This document shows positions 1 to 7,944 of a stretch of DNA of 45,235 nucleotides, piece by piece. The DNA comes from Halomonas sp. KAO (lineage in GTDB: Bacteria > Pseudomonadota > Gammaproteobacteria > Pseudomonadales > Halomonadaceae). The position numbers and the translations under genes were made by a program. The stretch covers positions 279,719 through 324,953 of the forward strand of contig NZ_JADNRL010000037.1 in assembly GCF_015595025.1 (NCBI RefSeq), written 5' to 3'. The stretch's first letter is position 1; each line of letters begins with the position of its first letter. The notes below the pieces were generated by a model. That model worked only from the letters and a program-made list of their open reading frames with translations, was not told the origin of the DNA and ran no database searches.

Positions 1-78
1 CAGGCCCTTGAGGACGTCGGTATCGCCGAAGCGCTTGGTGATATGGCGCACTTCCAGCGGGATCGGGGTTTCGGCCAT
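1..78 (-). CDS. ABC transporter ATP-binding protein, N-terminus only
   Basis: Only the first 26 codons lie inside the window; the gene runs off the left edge. The visible peptide has the pattern of the first beta strand of an ABC ATPase, with an ITKRFGD segment followed by VLKGL. This resembles the polar-amino-acid ATPases (GlnQ/HisP type), where this stretch precedes the Walker A loop. The Walker motifs themselves are not visible, so substrate class is a guess. The start is the ATG read on the minus strand at 78-76. The gene is co-oriented with astE, but about 160 bp separate them and a possible promoter lies between. Confidence 0.7.
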   Translation of the reverse strand, partial: MAETPIPLEVRHITKRFGDTDVLKGL

Positions 79-174
79 GGGTCGGGCTCCGTTCAGGCGT
101 GTCGCACGGCGTATCGGCAGGATGGACTCTGCCGACCTTGGCACGGGGCGGTGATGAGTTGGCAAAGGGGCAAG

Positions 175-203
175 ATTCTACCCTCTGTTTATCGTTGTTA
201 TAA
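175..203 (-). promoter_or_regulatory. Possible promoter for the ABC ATPase gene
   Basis: On the minus strand, TTATAA (203-198) is followed after 17 bases by TAGAAT (180-175). The -10 element is good, the -35 element is poor. It lies in the AT-richer part of the gap between astE and the ATPase gene. This is pattern matching only. Confidence 0.3.
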
Positions 204-242
204 GACTTTCCGGTCAGCGGTGGCCCGGCATGGGCCCAGGCA

Positions 243-1229
243 TCACTCGGGCGGGGGCGTCGGTGTGGCCAGCAGGGCGGCACGGGCGCCGACTTCCACC
301 GTGGCGTTGGGGAAGACGACCGATAGCGGGCTCGTGCCGACGCGGGTCTCGCCCTGGCTGGCATCCTCGGCGAGCAGGGTGCCCGGGGCAAACTCGGTGA
401 AGTTCGGGGTGTCATCGGCAAAGGCCAGCCGGAACGCTTCGCTATGGCGGATCAGCTCCTGCTCGACCCGGTAGAACACCATCCGCTCGGGCGGCGCCGC
501 GCTCGGCTCGTGACCCTCCAGCAGGGCCTGCAGCAGGCGTGCCATGGGCGCCAGCGGGGTCAGGTCATTGTGGCCGAAGGGCAGGGCATGGCCAAGTTCC
601 AGGGTAAAGGCCTGGGCATCGTGGTAATGCTTGCTGTAGTGGGAGAAGGTCCAGCTGTGGCAGTGCTGGTGAAGCACCGCCTGGATGTCCGCCCCGGCCA
701 GCCACCGCCACTGCTCGGGCGCCACGGCGGTGGTTTCGCTCCAGGGGTTGACCACGAAGCGAGGGTAGCGGCTTCCCCGGATGGCGGTATGCAGGTCGTA
801 GTGCAGGCGCGGCCGGTCCGCATGGCGGGTGTAGAAGGCATCGACCGCCGCCATCAGTTCGCGCGCACGCTCCGGCTCCATGCCCTGCTCGTCGAGGTCG
901 CGGCGAAACAGCCGGTTGAGGTTGGTGTTGATGTAGCGGGTCTGCTCGCGGGTCGCCGGCGGGCTGCCGAGGATCACCAGCAGCGGCGCTCCGAGCCTGA
1001 GCTCGCCGGCCGCCAGGCGCATCAGCAGGTCGTCCAGCAGCTCCATGGGGGCCGTCTCGTTGCCATGAATCCCTGCCGAGATGACACAGGCATGAGCGGA
1101 GGGAGCGGGGGAGTCGGGCAGCAGCTCCAGCAACCCGTGACCGAGGCGGCGGAACTGCCCACCGCATAGCTCGCCGTGTGTTGGGAATTCGGCCTCGTCG
1201 ATGCTCTGCTTGAGCCATGTCTCGAGCAT
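243..1229 (-). CDS. astE: Succinylglutamate desuccinylase (AstE)
   Basis: A 328-residue zinc hydrolase of the AstE/aspartoacylase family, close to the usual length of about 320. It performs the last step of the arginine succinyltransferase pathway, splitting N-succinylglutamate to succinate and glutamate in the cytoplasm. Visible zinc ligands are H55 and E58 in the GIHGNE motif and H147 in YDLHTA; E211 in FTLELG is the probable catalytic glutamate. The gene starts 4 bp after the lipocalin stop, and its ribosome binding site (AAGGAGG) lies inside the lipocalin gene end, so the two are probably co-transcribed. The other ast genes (astC, A, D, B) are not in the window, so astE is separated from the rest of its pathway here. 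Confidence 0.93.
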   Translation of the reverse strand: MLETWLKQSIDEAEFPTHGELCGGQFRRLGHGLLELLPDSPAPSAHACVISAGIHGNETAPMELLDDLLMRLAAGELRLGAPLLVILGSPPATREQTRYINTNLNRLFRRDLDEQGMEPERARELMAAVDAFYTRHADRPRLHYDLHTAIRGSRYPRFVVNPWSETTAVAPEQWRWLAGADIQAVLHQHCHSWTFSHYSKHYHDAQAFTLELGHALPFGHNDLTPLAPMARLLQALLEGHEPSAAPPERMVFYRVEQELIRHSEAFRLAFADDTPNFTEFAPGTLLAEDASQGETRVGTSPLSVVFPNATVEVGARAALLATPTPPPE

Positions 1230-1233
1230 GGTG

Positions 1234-1785
1234 TTATGCCTCCTTGCGCCAGGTATCGCAGACCTGGCCCTGTTCGACCCAGATCAGCTCTTCCACCGGA
1301 AAATCCAGTCCCCTCGCCTCGGCCACCAGCGCCTGACGAGTGGCCTCGTCCAGACTGGGGGTGCGGGCCAGTATCCACAGGTAGTCCCGGTCGGGACCGG
1401 CAACCAGCGACCAGCGGTAGTCGTCGTCGAGGGCGAGCACATTATAGCCGCCATAGAAGGGGCCGAAGAAGCTGACCTTGAGCCGGCCCACGTCCTCGTC
1501 ACCGATGAAGTAGGCGCGCCCCTCGGCCAGTTCGATCTCGCCATCATCGAGCCTGACGCCTCGATTCAGCACGCGCACGCCGCCGTCATCGCGCAGCGAA
1601 TAGTCCGCCGTGACGCACTCCATGCCGCGTTCGAAGGAGTGGTCGAGGCGAGCGATCTCGTACCACTGGCCCAGGTAGCGGTCGAGCTCGAAGTCGGTGA
1701 CCGGTTCGGTGCCCTTGGGCAGGCCGGTACAGCCGGCCAGCAGCAGGGCGATGCCCAGGGTGGGCAGCAGGGAAGAGTGTGGCAT
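1234..1785 (-). CDS. blc: Outer-membrane lipocalin lipoprotein (Blc family)
   Basis: A 183-residue protein with a lipoprotein signal peptide: a hydrophobic stretch followed by a LLAGC lipobox near residue 19. The mature part starts with the lipocalin GxW signature (YLGQWYEIARLDHSFERG), typical of bacterial Blc and apolipoprotein D relatives. Blc proteins sit on the inner face of the outer membrane and bind lysophospholipids or fatty acids; that role is taken from the family. AGGAG lies 6 bases before the ATG. It is the promoter-proximal gene of a tight pair with astE, and no functional link between the two is obvious. Confidence 0.9.
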   Translation of the reverse strand: MPHSSLLPTLGIALLLAGCTGLPKGTEPVTDFELDRYLGQWYEIARLDHSFERGMECVTADYSLRDDGGVRVLNRGVRLDDGEIELAEGRAYFIGDEDVGRLKVSFFGPFYGGYNVLALDDDYRWSLVAGPDRDYLWILARTPSLDEATRQALVAEARGLDFPVEELIWVEQGQVCDTWRKEA

Positions 1786-1905
1786 GGAAACTCCTGTAGT
1801 GAGTCTGGCGATGGCTGTGACCTTTGCCGCATGGGAGGTAGCAGAGAGGCGATCTAGACTGGACGACTGCCGATTGCCAGGCTACCGATTCCCGGGAGAA
1901 GCGCC

Positions 1906-2766
1906 ATGCAGGAACACAGCCGTCGTCTCAATGCCCACTATGATGCCCTCGCCGAGCGAGGGGAGGGAAGCCTGACATGCCGGCTGCGGGAGGCCTATCG
2001 AGCCACCGGGCGTGATCCGGACCGGCTCACCCTGGACGAGATCGCCGGCATCGACCAGCTGCATCTGGGCGGACGCGGAGCCAGCCGCTCGCTGGCGGCC
2101 CTCGGCGAGTGGCAGCCGGGGAGGCGGGTGCTGGATGTGGGCTGTGGCACCGGCGGTGCCAGTCGTCTGCTGGCCGATGAGTTCGGCTGCGAGGTGCTCG
2201 GCGTGGACATCACCGCGGCCTTTGTCGACGTGGCCAGCTGGCTGAGCGCGGCAACCGGACACGGCGACAGGACCCGCTTCCTGTGTGCGGATGCGGCCCG
2301 CACGCCGCTGCCCGATGCGACCTTCGAGACGGTGTGGTGTCAACACGCGCTGATGAATATGCCCGACGTGGCGGGCGTGCTGGCGGAGTGGCGGCGCCTG
2401 CTGGTCCCCGGTGGGCGGGTGCTGCTCCATGAGGTGGTGGCCGGTGACAATCCGGAGCCCCTGGCGCTGCCGGTGCCCTGGGCCAGCATGCCGGCTGAGA
2501 GTCATCTGCAGACACGCAATACCCTGGAGGCTCGCCTGGCCGAGGCGGGATTCAGGCTCGAGGCGCTCGAGGATGTCACCGAGGCCGCCCTGGCCTGGCG
2601 GCAGAAGCACAGCCGGCGGGAATCGGGCGAGCCGCCCGCCGGGCCGGCCCTGCCGGGGCCCGTGGCGATCTTCGGCGAGCGCTTCCTGACCATGGGGCGC
2701 AATCTGCGCGACAACCTGGCGGCGGGCAGGGTGCGTATCCTCGAGGGGGCGTGGCTCCTCGGGTAG
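1906..2766 (+). CDS. Class I SAM-dependent methyltransferase, sarcosine/dimethylglycine methyltransferase-like
   Basis: A 286-residue cytoplasmic methyltransferase. SAM motif I is VLDVGCGTGG (residues 75-84), and an acidic residue ends the next strand (GVDIT). The stretch IAGIDQLHLGGRGAS before motif I and the WCQHALMNMPD segment after it resemble the sarcosine/dimethylglycine N-methyltransferase branch, whose members make glycine betaine in halophiles. Many proteins of unknown substrate share these features, so the substrate is not assigned. GGGAG lies 7 bases before the ATG. It is divergent from the lipocalin-astE pair and convergent with the dehydrogenase that follows; 26 bp separate the two stop codons. 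Confidence 0.8.
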   Translation: MQEHSRRLNAHYDALAERGEGSLTCRLREAYRATGRDPDRLTLDEIAGIDQLHLGGRGASRSLAALGEWQPGRRVLDVGCGTGGASRLLADEFGCEVLGVDITAAFVDVASWLSAATGHGDRTRFLCADAARTPLPDATFETVWCQHALMNMPDVAGVLAEWRRLLVPGGRVLLHEVVAGDNPEPLALPVPWASMPAESHLQTRNTLEARLAEAGFRLEALEDVTEAALAWRQKHSRRESGEPPAGPALPGPVAIFGERFLTMGRNLRDNLAAGRVRILEGAWLLG

Positions 2767-2792
2767 CGCCCTGCTCGAGACACTCAAGCGGT

Positions 2793-3875
2793 TCAGGCCA
2801 CTTGGCCGATGACGCGCTCGGCGATGGCGCGCCCCAGGGTTTCGGTGGTGCCCCGGCCGCCGATATCCGGGGTCAGCACCGCCTCGTCGCCTTCGGCCAG
2901 CACCGCCTCGAAGGCGGCGACGATGGCCGCGCTGGCCTGCTGGTGACCGAGGTGCTCGAGCATCATCGCCGCGGACCAGATCTGGCCGATGGGGTTGGCG
3001 ATGCCGCGTCCGGCGATATCCGGGGCGCTGCCGTGGACCGGCTCGAACAGGCTGGGGAAGGTGCCCTCGGGATTGATATTGGCCGAGGGGGCCACGCCGA
3101 TGGTGCCGGTGCAGGCGGGTCCCAGGTCGGAGAGGATATCGCCAAACAGGTTGCTGGCCACCACCACGTCGAACCAGTCGGGGTGCATCACGAAGTTGGC
3201 GGTGAGGATGTCGATATGGAACTGGTCCACGGCGACCTCGGGGTAGTGCCTGCCCATCTCGGCCACCCGCTCGTCCCACCACGGCATGGTGATGGCGATG
3301 CCGTTGGACTTGGTGGCCGAAGTGAGCTTCCTGCGTGGCCGTGAGGCGGCCAGCTCATAGGCGAACTTCAGCACCCGGTCGGTGCCGTGGCGGGTCATCA
3401 CCGTCTCCTGGATCACCACCTCGCGCTCGGTGCCCTCGAACATCCTGCCACCGACGCTGGAGTACTCGCCCTCGGTGTTCTCGCGCACCACGTAGAAGTC
3501 GATATCACCCGGCTGGCGGTTGGCGAGCGGGCTTTTGATGCCAGGCAGCAGGCGGCAGGGGCGCAGGTTGATGTACTGGTCGAAGCGGCGACGGAACTGC
3601 AGCAGCGACCCCCACAGCGAGACATGATCGGGCACGGTCTCCGGCCAGCCCACGGCACCGTAGAAGATGGCGTCGAACTCCTTCAGAATCTCGAACCAGT
3701 CGTCGGGCAGCATCTGGCCATGTTCGGCGTAGTAGTCGCAGCTGGCGAAATCGAAGGGCGCAAGCTCGAGCGCGATGCCGAAGCGCTCGGCGGCGGCCTG
3801 GAGGGCACGCACGCCCTCGGGCATCACCTCCTTGCCGATGCCGTCGCCGGGGATCACTGCGATGCGGTGGGTCAT
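2793..3875 (-). CDS. Tartrate dehydrogenase / D-malate dehydrogenase family protein
   Basis: A 360-residue member of the isopropylmalate/isocitrate dehydrogenase superfamily. The N-terminus (RIAVIPGDGIGKEVMPEG) and the C-terminal stretch with GDILSDLGPA, FEPVHGSAPDIAG and NPIGQIWSAAMMLEHLG place it with the TtuC/DmlA type. Those enzymes oxidise tartrate or D-malate with NAD and a divalent metal, with decarboxylation. The start is MTHRIAV, preceded by AGGAG; an open reading frame continues 26 codons upstream without a ribosome binding site or family similarity. It stands alone, with no tartrate or malate transporter nearby, so which hydroxy acid it uses cannot be told from context. 3-Isopropylmalate dehydrogenase is less likely, because no leu genes are nearby and the sequence style is TtuC-like. 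Confidence 0.87.
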   Translation of the reverse strand: MTHRIAVIPGDGIGKEVMPEGVRALQAAAERFGIALELAPFDFASCDYYAEHGQMLPDDWFEILKEFDAIFYGAVGWPETVPDHVSLWGSLLQFRRRFDQYINLRPCRLLPGIKSPLANRQPGDIDFYVVRENTEGEYSSVGGRMFEGTEREVVIQETVMTRHGTDRVLKFAYELAASRPRRKLTSATKSNGIAITMPWWDERVAEMGRHYPEVAVDQFHIDILTANFVMHPDWFDVVVASNLFGDILSDLGPACTGTIGVAPSANINPEGTFPSLFEPVHGSAPDIAGRGIANPIGQIWSAAMMLEHLGHQQASAAIVAAFEAVLAEGDEAVLTPDIGGRGTTETLGRAIAERVIGQVA

Positions 3876-4102
3876 GTGGCTTTCTCCTCTTCTATTCAAG
3901 CCTTGGAACCGGCTCCACTCTAGTCGCTGACAGTCGCATGGCGCGACAGGCAAGTGAGATTGTTAGGGTGATAATTTAAAAAACGGGAACTTCAGCTATA
4001 TGGCGAAGTCGGTAGGAAGCAGGCGGTAGGGCACAGGGCGTTGTATCACTTGGCTTCCAGCCACGACGTCGCGACTCGCGGCGGTACCTAGGGAGGTAGA
4101 TC

Positions 4103-4327
4103 ATGAACAGGGTGCAAAGATTGACGCTTGGTGCAGCGGCCGTATCTCTGATGCTTGGCTTGGCTGCGTGTTCTGGCATGTCGACACAGGACAGGAATAC
4201 TGCCCTGGGGGCGGGTGTCGGTGCTGTCGGCGGCTCGGTCCTGACGGGTGGCAGCACGACTGGTACCGTCGGCGGTGCAGTGGTCGGCGGCGTTATCGGC
4301 AATCAGGTCGATGACGACGATGATTGA
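4103..4327 (+). CDS. Small glycine-zipper lipoprotein (OsmB-like)
   Basis: A 74-residue protein with a signal peptide and a lipobox (GLAAC, modified cysteine at residue 23). The rest is a glycine-zipper segment (GAGVGAVGG, then GTVGGAVVGGVIGNQ), as in OsmB and other small surface lipoproteins that pack against or into the outer membrane. It ends with an unusual run of five aspartates. GGGAGG lies just upstream of the ATG. OsmB itself is induced by osmotic stress and stationary phase; no such control can be read here. It is monocistronic: the next 540 bp contain no gene. Confidence 0.8.
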   Translation: MNRVQRLTLGAAAVSLMLGLAACSGMSTQDRNTALGAGVGAVGGSVLTGGSTTGTVGGAVVGGVIGNQVDDDDD

Positions 4328-4874
4328 TACTTGAATGTGGCGCAGTCGACCGACCCTTATGCCGGATCGGCTGCGCCGACTGATATTCTCCACGTCGACG
4401 TTTCATCAGTCTTCCCTCCAAGGGCTCTGCGGTGTGACCCCAGGAACATTGACAAGGGGCTGCAAGCGCAGGCCGCACGCCTTGCAGTACGTGATGCTGG
4501 CTTCGAGGTTGAACCCTCCACGATTCATTCAAAGAATCGAATCGCGGAAGCGGCGGATCCTTGTTCAAGGACGGTAGAGCGCTGGGGCATGCGCGCTTCC
4601 AGGCAGCGTTGTTAACCAGATTGGTTGGGTGCTCGCCATTGAGTTCATGCTGGCGCAGGGGGGCGCGGGAGCATTTCGATGGAGCCGTTGCAGGTTGGAA
4701 TTCAGGAAGATAGGCTTTCACTCATAGTGGATGGGCCTCTGGCATCGGGTTGTTGGGGTAATACGCTGGCTTCTCGAGAGAAAGCCCTCCGCTATCTTCT
4801 GTTTCAGGCCGGCCTCATGAATAAGCAGGGGTAACGGCAAGGGTTGCCTACACCGTGCAGCGGAGCCCCCAGTC
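4328..4874. other. Gene-poor 547-bp stretch, possible degenerate sequence
   Basis: Only short overlapping frames with no recognisable family occur here, on either strand. The base composition looks less GC-rich and less codon-structured than in the neighbouring genes. A GGCGCAG...CTGCGCC inverted repeat (about 4339-4377) follows the lipoprotein gene but has no T-run. No tRNA fold, transposase remnant or clear promoter was recognised. It may be decayed coding sequence or hold a small RNA, but nothing supports either. Confidence 0.5.
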
Positions 4875-6179
4875 GTGAACGTCATCATGTTTACCAACAC
4901 CTATCTGCCCATCGTCGGCGGGGTCAGCGAGTCGGTGCAGCGCCTGGCCACGCGCCTGCGCGAGCTGGGGCATCGCGTGCTGGTGGTGGCGCCGCGTCTC
5001 GACGGTCAGCCCGAGGACGAAGAGGGGGTGGTGCGGGTGGCCGCCGTGCAGCACTTCAACGGCAGCGACTTCTCGCTGCCGGTCCCGATCCCGGGCCAGC
5101 TCCACGAGGCGGTGGAGGCCTTCGATCCCGATATCGTGCACTCCCACCACCCCTTCCTGCTCGGCGATACCGCCGCCCGCACCGCCGAGACCTATGGCCT
5201 GCCGCTGGTGTTTACCCACCACACCCTCTATGAGCACTACACCCACTATGTGCCCGGTGACTCCCCCCGCATGCAGCGTTTCGCGGTCGCGCTCTCCACC
5301 GAGTACACCCGGCTGTGTGACGAGGTGATCGCGCCCAGCGAGAGCATTCAGCGGCTCCTGGTCGAGCGTGACGTCGAGACGGTGATCAACGTGGTGCCCA
5401 GCGGGGTGGATACCCGGCGCTATCTGGCGGGTGAGGGGCAGCGCTGGCGAGAGCGGCTGGGGATTCCCGATGATGCCTGCGTGATCGGCCATCTGGGGCG
5501 GTTGGCCCACGAGAAGAACCTCGACTTCCTGGCGTGCGCCATCGGTCTGGCACTGGCTCGTGACGATCGTCTCCACTGCCTGGTGGTGGGGGAAGGGGAG
5601 GCACAGGCAGACATGGAGGCTCGCTTCGATGAGGCCGGCGTACTGCCGCGGGTGCACTTTACCGGACGCCTGCAGGGTCAGGCGCTGATCGACGCCTACC
5701 ACGCCATGGACCTGTTCGCCTTCGCCTCCCACAGCGAGACCCAGGGCATGGTCGTGGCCGAGGCCATGGCCGCCAGGCTACCCGTGGTGGCCGTGGACGC
5801 CCCTGGGGTTCGCGAGGTGGTGCGCGATGGCGGCAACGGTCGACTGCTCGAGAGCGACGATGCCGAGGCCATGGCAGCGGTGCTCGGCGAGCTCGTCGAC
5901 CCGGAGCGGCGAGCCCCCCTGGCGGCAGGAGCGGAGGAGACGGCGGCGGCCTTCGACGAGATGAGCTGTGCCCAGCGCTGCCTGGAGGTCTACCGCCGCG
6001 CCATCGCCTCGGGTGGGCCCTTTACCCATGCCGACGAGGGAGGCTGGGAGTTGATGCGACATCGACTGGGCGCCGAGTGGCAGATGTTCAGGCATCGAGG
6101 TCGCGTGCTCGGCAAGCTGGTGTATGCCACCTGGGAGGAGGAGCGTCCCGATTGGTGGCCCGGCGGGTCCCCGAAGTAG
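4875..6179 (+). CDS. GT4-family glycosyltransferase
   Basis: A 434-residue glycosyltransferase with the GT-B fold of family GT4. The N-terminal acceptor domain begins MFTNTYLPIVGGVSESV, with the glycine-rich loop of the family, and contains HSHHPF (residues 89-94). The C-terminal donor-binding domain has GHLGRLAHEKN (residues 205-215) and the EX7E pair E288/E296 in SETQGMVVAEAMA. Relatives include diacylglycerol glucosyltransferases and phosphatidylinositol mannosyltransferases, so a glycolipid product is plausible. A GTG start is used, with GGAG 9 bases upstream; an ATG four codons later lacks a site. It is convergent with the TVP38-type gene, with 7 bp between the two stop codons. Confidence 0.85.
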   Translation: MNVIMFTNTYLPIVGGVSESVQRLATRLRELGHRVLVVAPRLDGQPEDEEGVVRVAAVQHFNGSDFSLPVPIPGQLHEAVEAFDPDIVHSHHPFLLGDTAARTAETYGLPLVFTHHTLYEHYTHYVPGDSPRMQRFAVALSTEYTRLCDEVIAPSESIQRLLVERDVETVINVVPSGVDTRRYLAGEGQRWRERLGIPDDACVIGHLGRLAHEKNLDFLACAIGLALARDDRLHCLVVGEGEAQADMEARFDEAGVLPRVHFTGRLQGQALIDAYHAMDLFAFASHSETQGMVVAEAMAARLPVVAVDAPGVREVVRDGGNGRLLESDDAEAMAAVLGELVDPERRAPLAAGAEETAAAFDEMSCAQRCLEVYRRAIASGGPFTHADEGGWELMRHRLGAEWQMFRHRGRVLGKLVYATWEEERPDWWPGGSPK

Positions 6180-6186
6180 GCCACGC

Positions 6187-6858
6187 TCAGCGCCGGCGAT
6201 CCGCCCAGCGCTTGAGCGCGACCAGCAGCAGCACCGCCAGCAGCAGGCCTCCGGCCCCCCAGGCCAGCTCGCCATGGCTCTCGGCGGTGGCCAGCTCACC
6301 GAGCTGGCTGCCCAGCAGGGTGACCCCGGCGAGCCCCGGGGCGATGCCCAGTAGCGATCCCAGCATGTAATCGCGCAGACGCAGATGGAAGGCGCCGGCC
6401 ATCATGTTGGTCAGGGTGAAGGGGGCCAGCGGCAGCAGGTTGACCATGGTCATGGTGCGGATGCCGCGACCGGAGAGGTAGCGAGAGACCCCCCTGAGGC
6501 GTCGACCGCCATGGCGCAGCAGCGCTTCGTGGCCGATGCGCCGGCCCACCCACCAGGTCACCAGCGAGGCCGTCATGGTGCCCGCCAGGGCGTAGCCGAA
6601 GCCCCACCAGGGGCCGAACAGCAGCCCGGTGGCACCCACCAGCAGGCTCAGCGGAAACATCACCAGCGAGGCCCCGGCGTAGATCGCCATCACCGCCAGC
6701 ACGGCCCAGGGGGCATCCCGCCAGGCCACCGAGCCCTGGGCCAGTGCCAGGAGGGCGTCGACGGTAAGCAGGTCCTGCATGGCCAGCCACTGCCAAAGCA
6801 GGCCCAGGGAGACGAGCAGAGTGAGCAGCAGGGCAAGGATGCCGATAGGGCGACTCAT
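6187..6858 (-). CDS. TVP38/TMEM64 (VTT domain) inner-membrane protein
   Basis: A 223-residue integral membrane protein of the DedA/TVP38 superfamily. A first membrane segment (about residues 5-27) is followed by the VTT domain: GATGLLFGPWWGFGYAL, a WWVGRRIG segment, and the conserved NLLPLAPFTLTNMMAG and GIAPG motifs. A last membrane segment precedes a basic RRR end. Members are proposed to flip or transport lipids; the substrate of bacterial TVP38 proteins is poorly known. The convergent glycosyltransferase may also act on lipids, but that is only neighbourhood. AGGAG lies 12 bases upstream of the ATG, which is long. Confidence 0.85.
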   Translation of the reverse strand: MSRPIGILALLLTLLVSLGLLWQWLAMQDLLTVDALLALAQGSVAWRDAPWAVLAVMAIYAGASLVMFPLSLLVGATGLLFGPWWGFGYALAGTMTASLVTWWVGRRIGHEALLRHGGRRLRGVSRYLSGRGIRTMTMVNLLPLAPFTLTNMMAGAFHLRLRDYMLGSLLGIAPGLAGVTLLGSQLGELATAESHGELAWGAGGLLLAVLLLVALKRWADRRR

Positions 6859-6940
6859 GGGGCGTGAAGACTCCTGGTGAGCGTCACGCTACAGCATACG
6901 GCAGCAGGCCCGGCATCCAAAGCCGCCGCCGGAGCCGGAC

Positions 6941-7870
6941 CTACAGGCTGGCCTCGACCGCCGGCCAGGCAGGCTTGCCGTCCAGGGTCGTCACGCCTTC
7001 CAGCATGGCCTCGACGCGCTCGGGATGCTCGTGCAACCACTGCCTGGCGACGGCTTCCGCGTCGCGCTTCTTCTGGCCGAACTCGTTGATCATCCAGCTC
7101 TGCTCCTCGGCGGCGAAGGTGAACTGCTCGAAGAAATCGACCAGCCCGGGATGTGCGTCGGCATAGTCGCTGCGCAGCATGTTCAGCACATCCGTCTCGC
7201 CGTTGTTCTCGCCGAACAGATCCTTGGGGTCATCGAGATAGTGCATCGGCAGCTCGAGGTTCATCCAGTGGGGCGTCCAGCCTACCCAGACGATGGGTTC
7301 CTCACGGTCAATGGCGCTGCGGGCGGCGCCCAGCATGCCTACCACGCTGGTATCCATCACCTGCCAGTCACCGAGACCCCAGGTGTCATCGTCGATGGCT
7401 TCGTGAAGGACCTCGCTGGCGGCCGAACCGGCGCCGAAGCCGTGGATCTCGCCGTCGAAGAGCTCGCGGTGGTCGTCCAGGTCGGCGAAGCTCCGGATCC
7501 CCTGTGCGTAGAGGTAGTCGGGGACCACCAGGGTCATCCGGGCGCCGTCGACGTTATTGGCGACCTTGACCACGGCGCCACTGGCCTCGCGTGGTGTGTA
7601 CATGTTGGCCTGGGCGGGCATCCAGCCGCCGAGAAACGCATCGATGTCGCCGGTCTCCAGTCCCTGGTAGACGACCTGCAGACCAAGCTCGTGGGTGCGA
7701 GTCTCGTAGCCCAGGGGAGCGAGCAGCTGCTGGGCGATCTCGGTCTTGACGGCGATGCCGGGCCAGGCAGGCACACCGAAGTCCAGTACGGCCTCGTCGG
7801 CGAGTGCCGGGCTGGCCAGGCCGAGGGTCAGGGGCAGGGACAGCAGGGCAGGAGTCAGGGAAAGACGCAT
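6941..7870 (-). CDS. Quaternary-amine ABC substrate-binding protein (choline/betaine/carnitine type, CaiX-like)
   Basis: A 309-residue periplasmic binding protein of the OpuAC/ProX family. It has a signal peptide cleaved after ALA near residue 24, then the ligand-binding domain with GLQVVYQGLETGDIDAFLGGWMP and WVGWTPHWMN; the aromatic residues in such segments form the cage for trimethylammonium groups. AAGGAGA precedes the start. It lies 74 bp downstream of the gamma-butyrobetaine dioxygenase on the same strand, so carnitine or gamma-butyrobetaine is the likely ligand, as for Pseudomonas CaiX. No permease or ATPase gene accompanies it, so it would have to use a transporter core encoded elsewhere. 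Choline or glycine betaine remain alternatives. Confidence 0.85.
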   Translation of the reverse strand: MRLSLTPALLSLPLTLGLASPALADEAVLDFGVPAWPGIAVKTEIAQQLLAPLGYETRTHELGLQVVYQGLETGDIDAFLGGWMPAQANMYTPREASGAVVKVANNVDGARMTLVVPDYLYAQGIRSFADLDDHRELFDGEIHGFGAGSAASEVLHEAIDDDTWGLGDWQVMDTSVVGMLGAARSAIDREEPIVWVGWTPHWMNLELPMHYLDDPKDLFGENNGETDVLNMLRSDYADAHPGLVDFFEQFTFAAEEQSWMINEFGQKKRDAEAVARQWLHEHPERVEAMLEGVTTLDGKPAWPAVEASL

Positions 7871-7944
7871 GGCATCTCCTTATGGTGGGTCATCAAGCCG
7901 CCACCGGATTGAGGTTATCTATTGGGTGGCGGCAATTGGGGGTA

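Noticed and set aside
1882..3282. 466-codon minus-strand frame
   Set aside because: It spans antisense to the methyltransferase and a shifted frame of the dehydrogenase gene, both of which have clear family motifs.
4293..4721. Possible 142-codon gene on the minus strand in the gene-poor gap
   Set aside because: No family pattern, poor codon structure, no convincing ribosome binding site, and overlap with the lipoprotein gene end.
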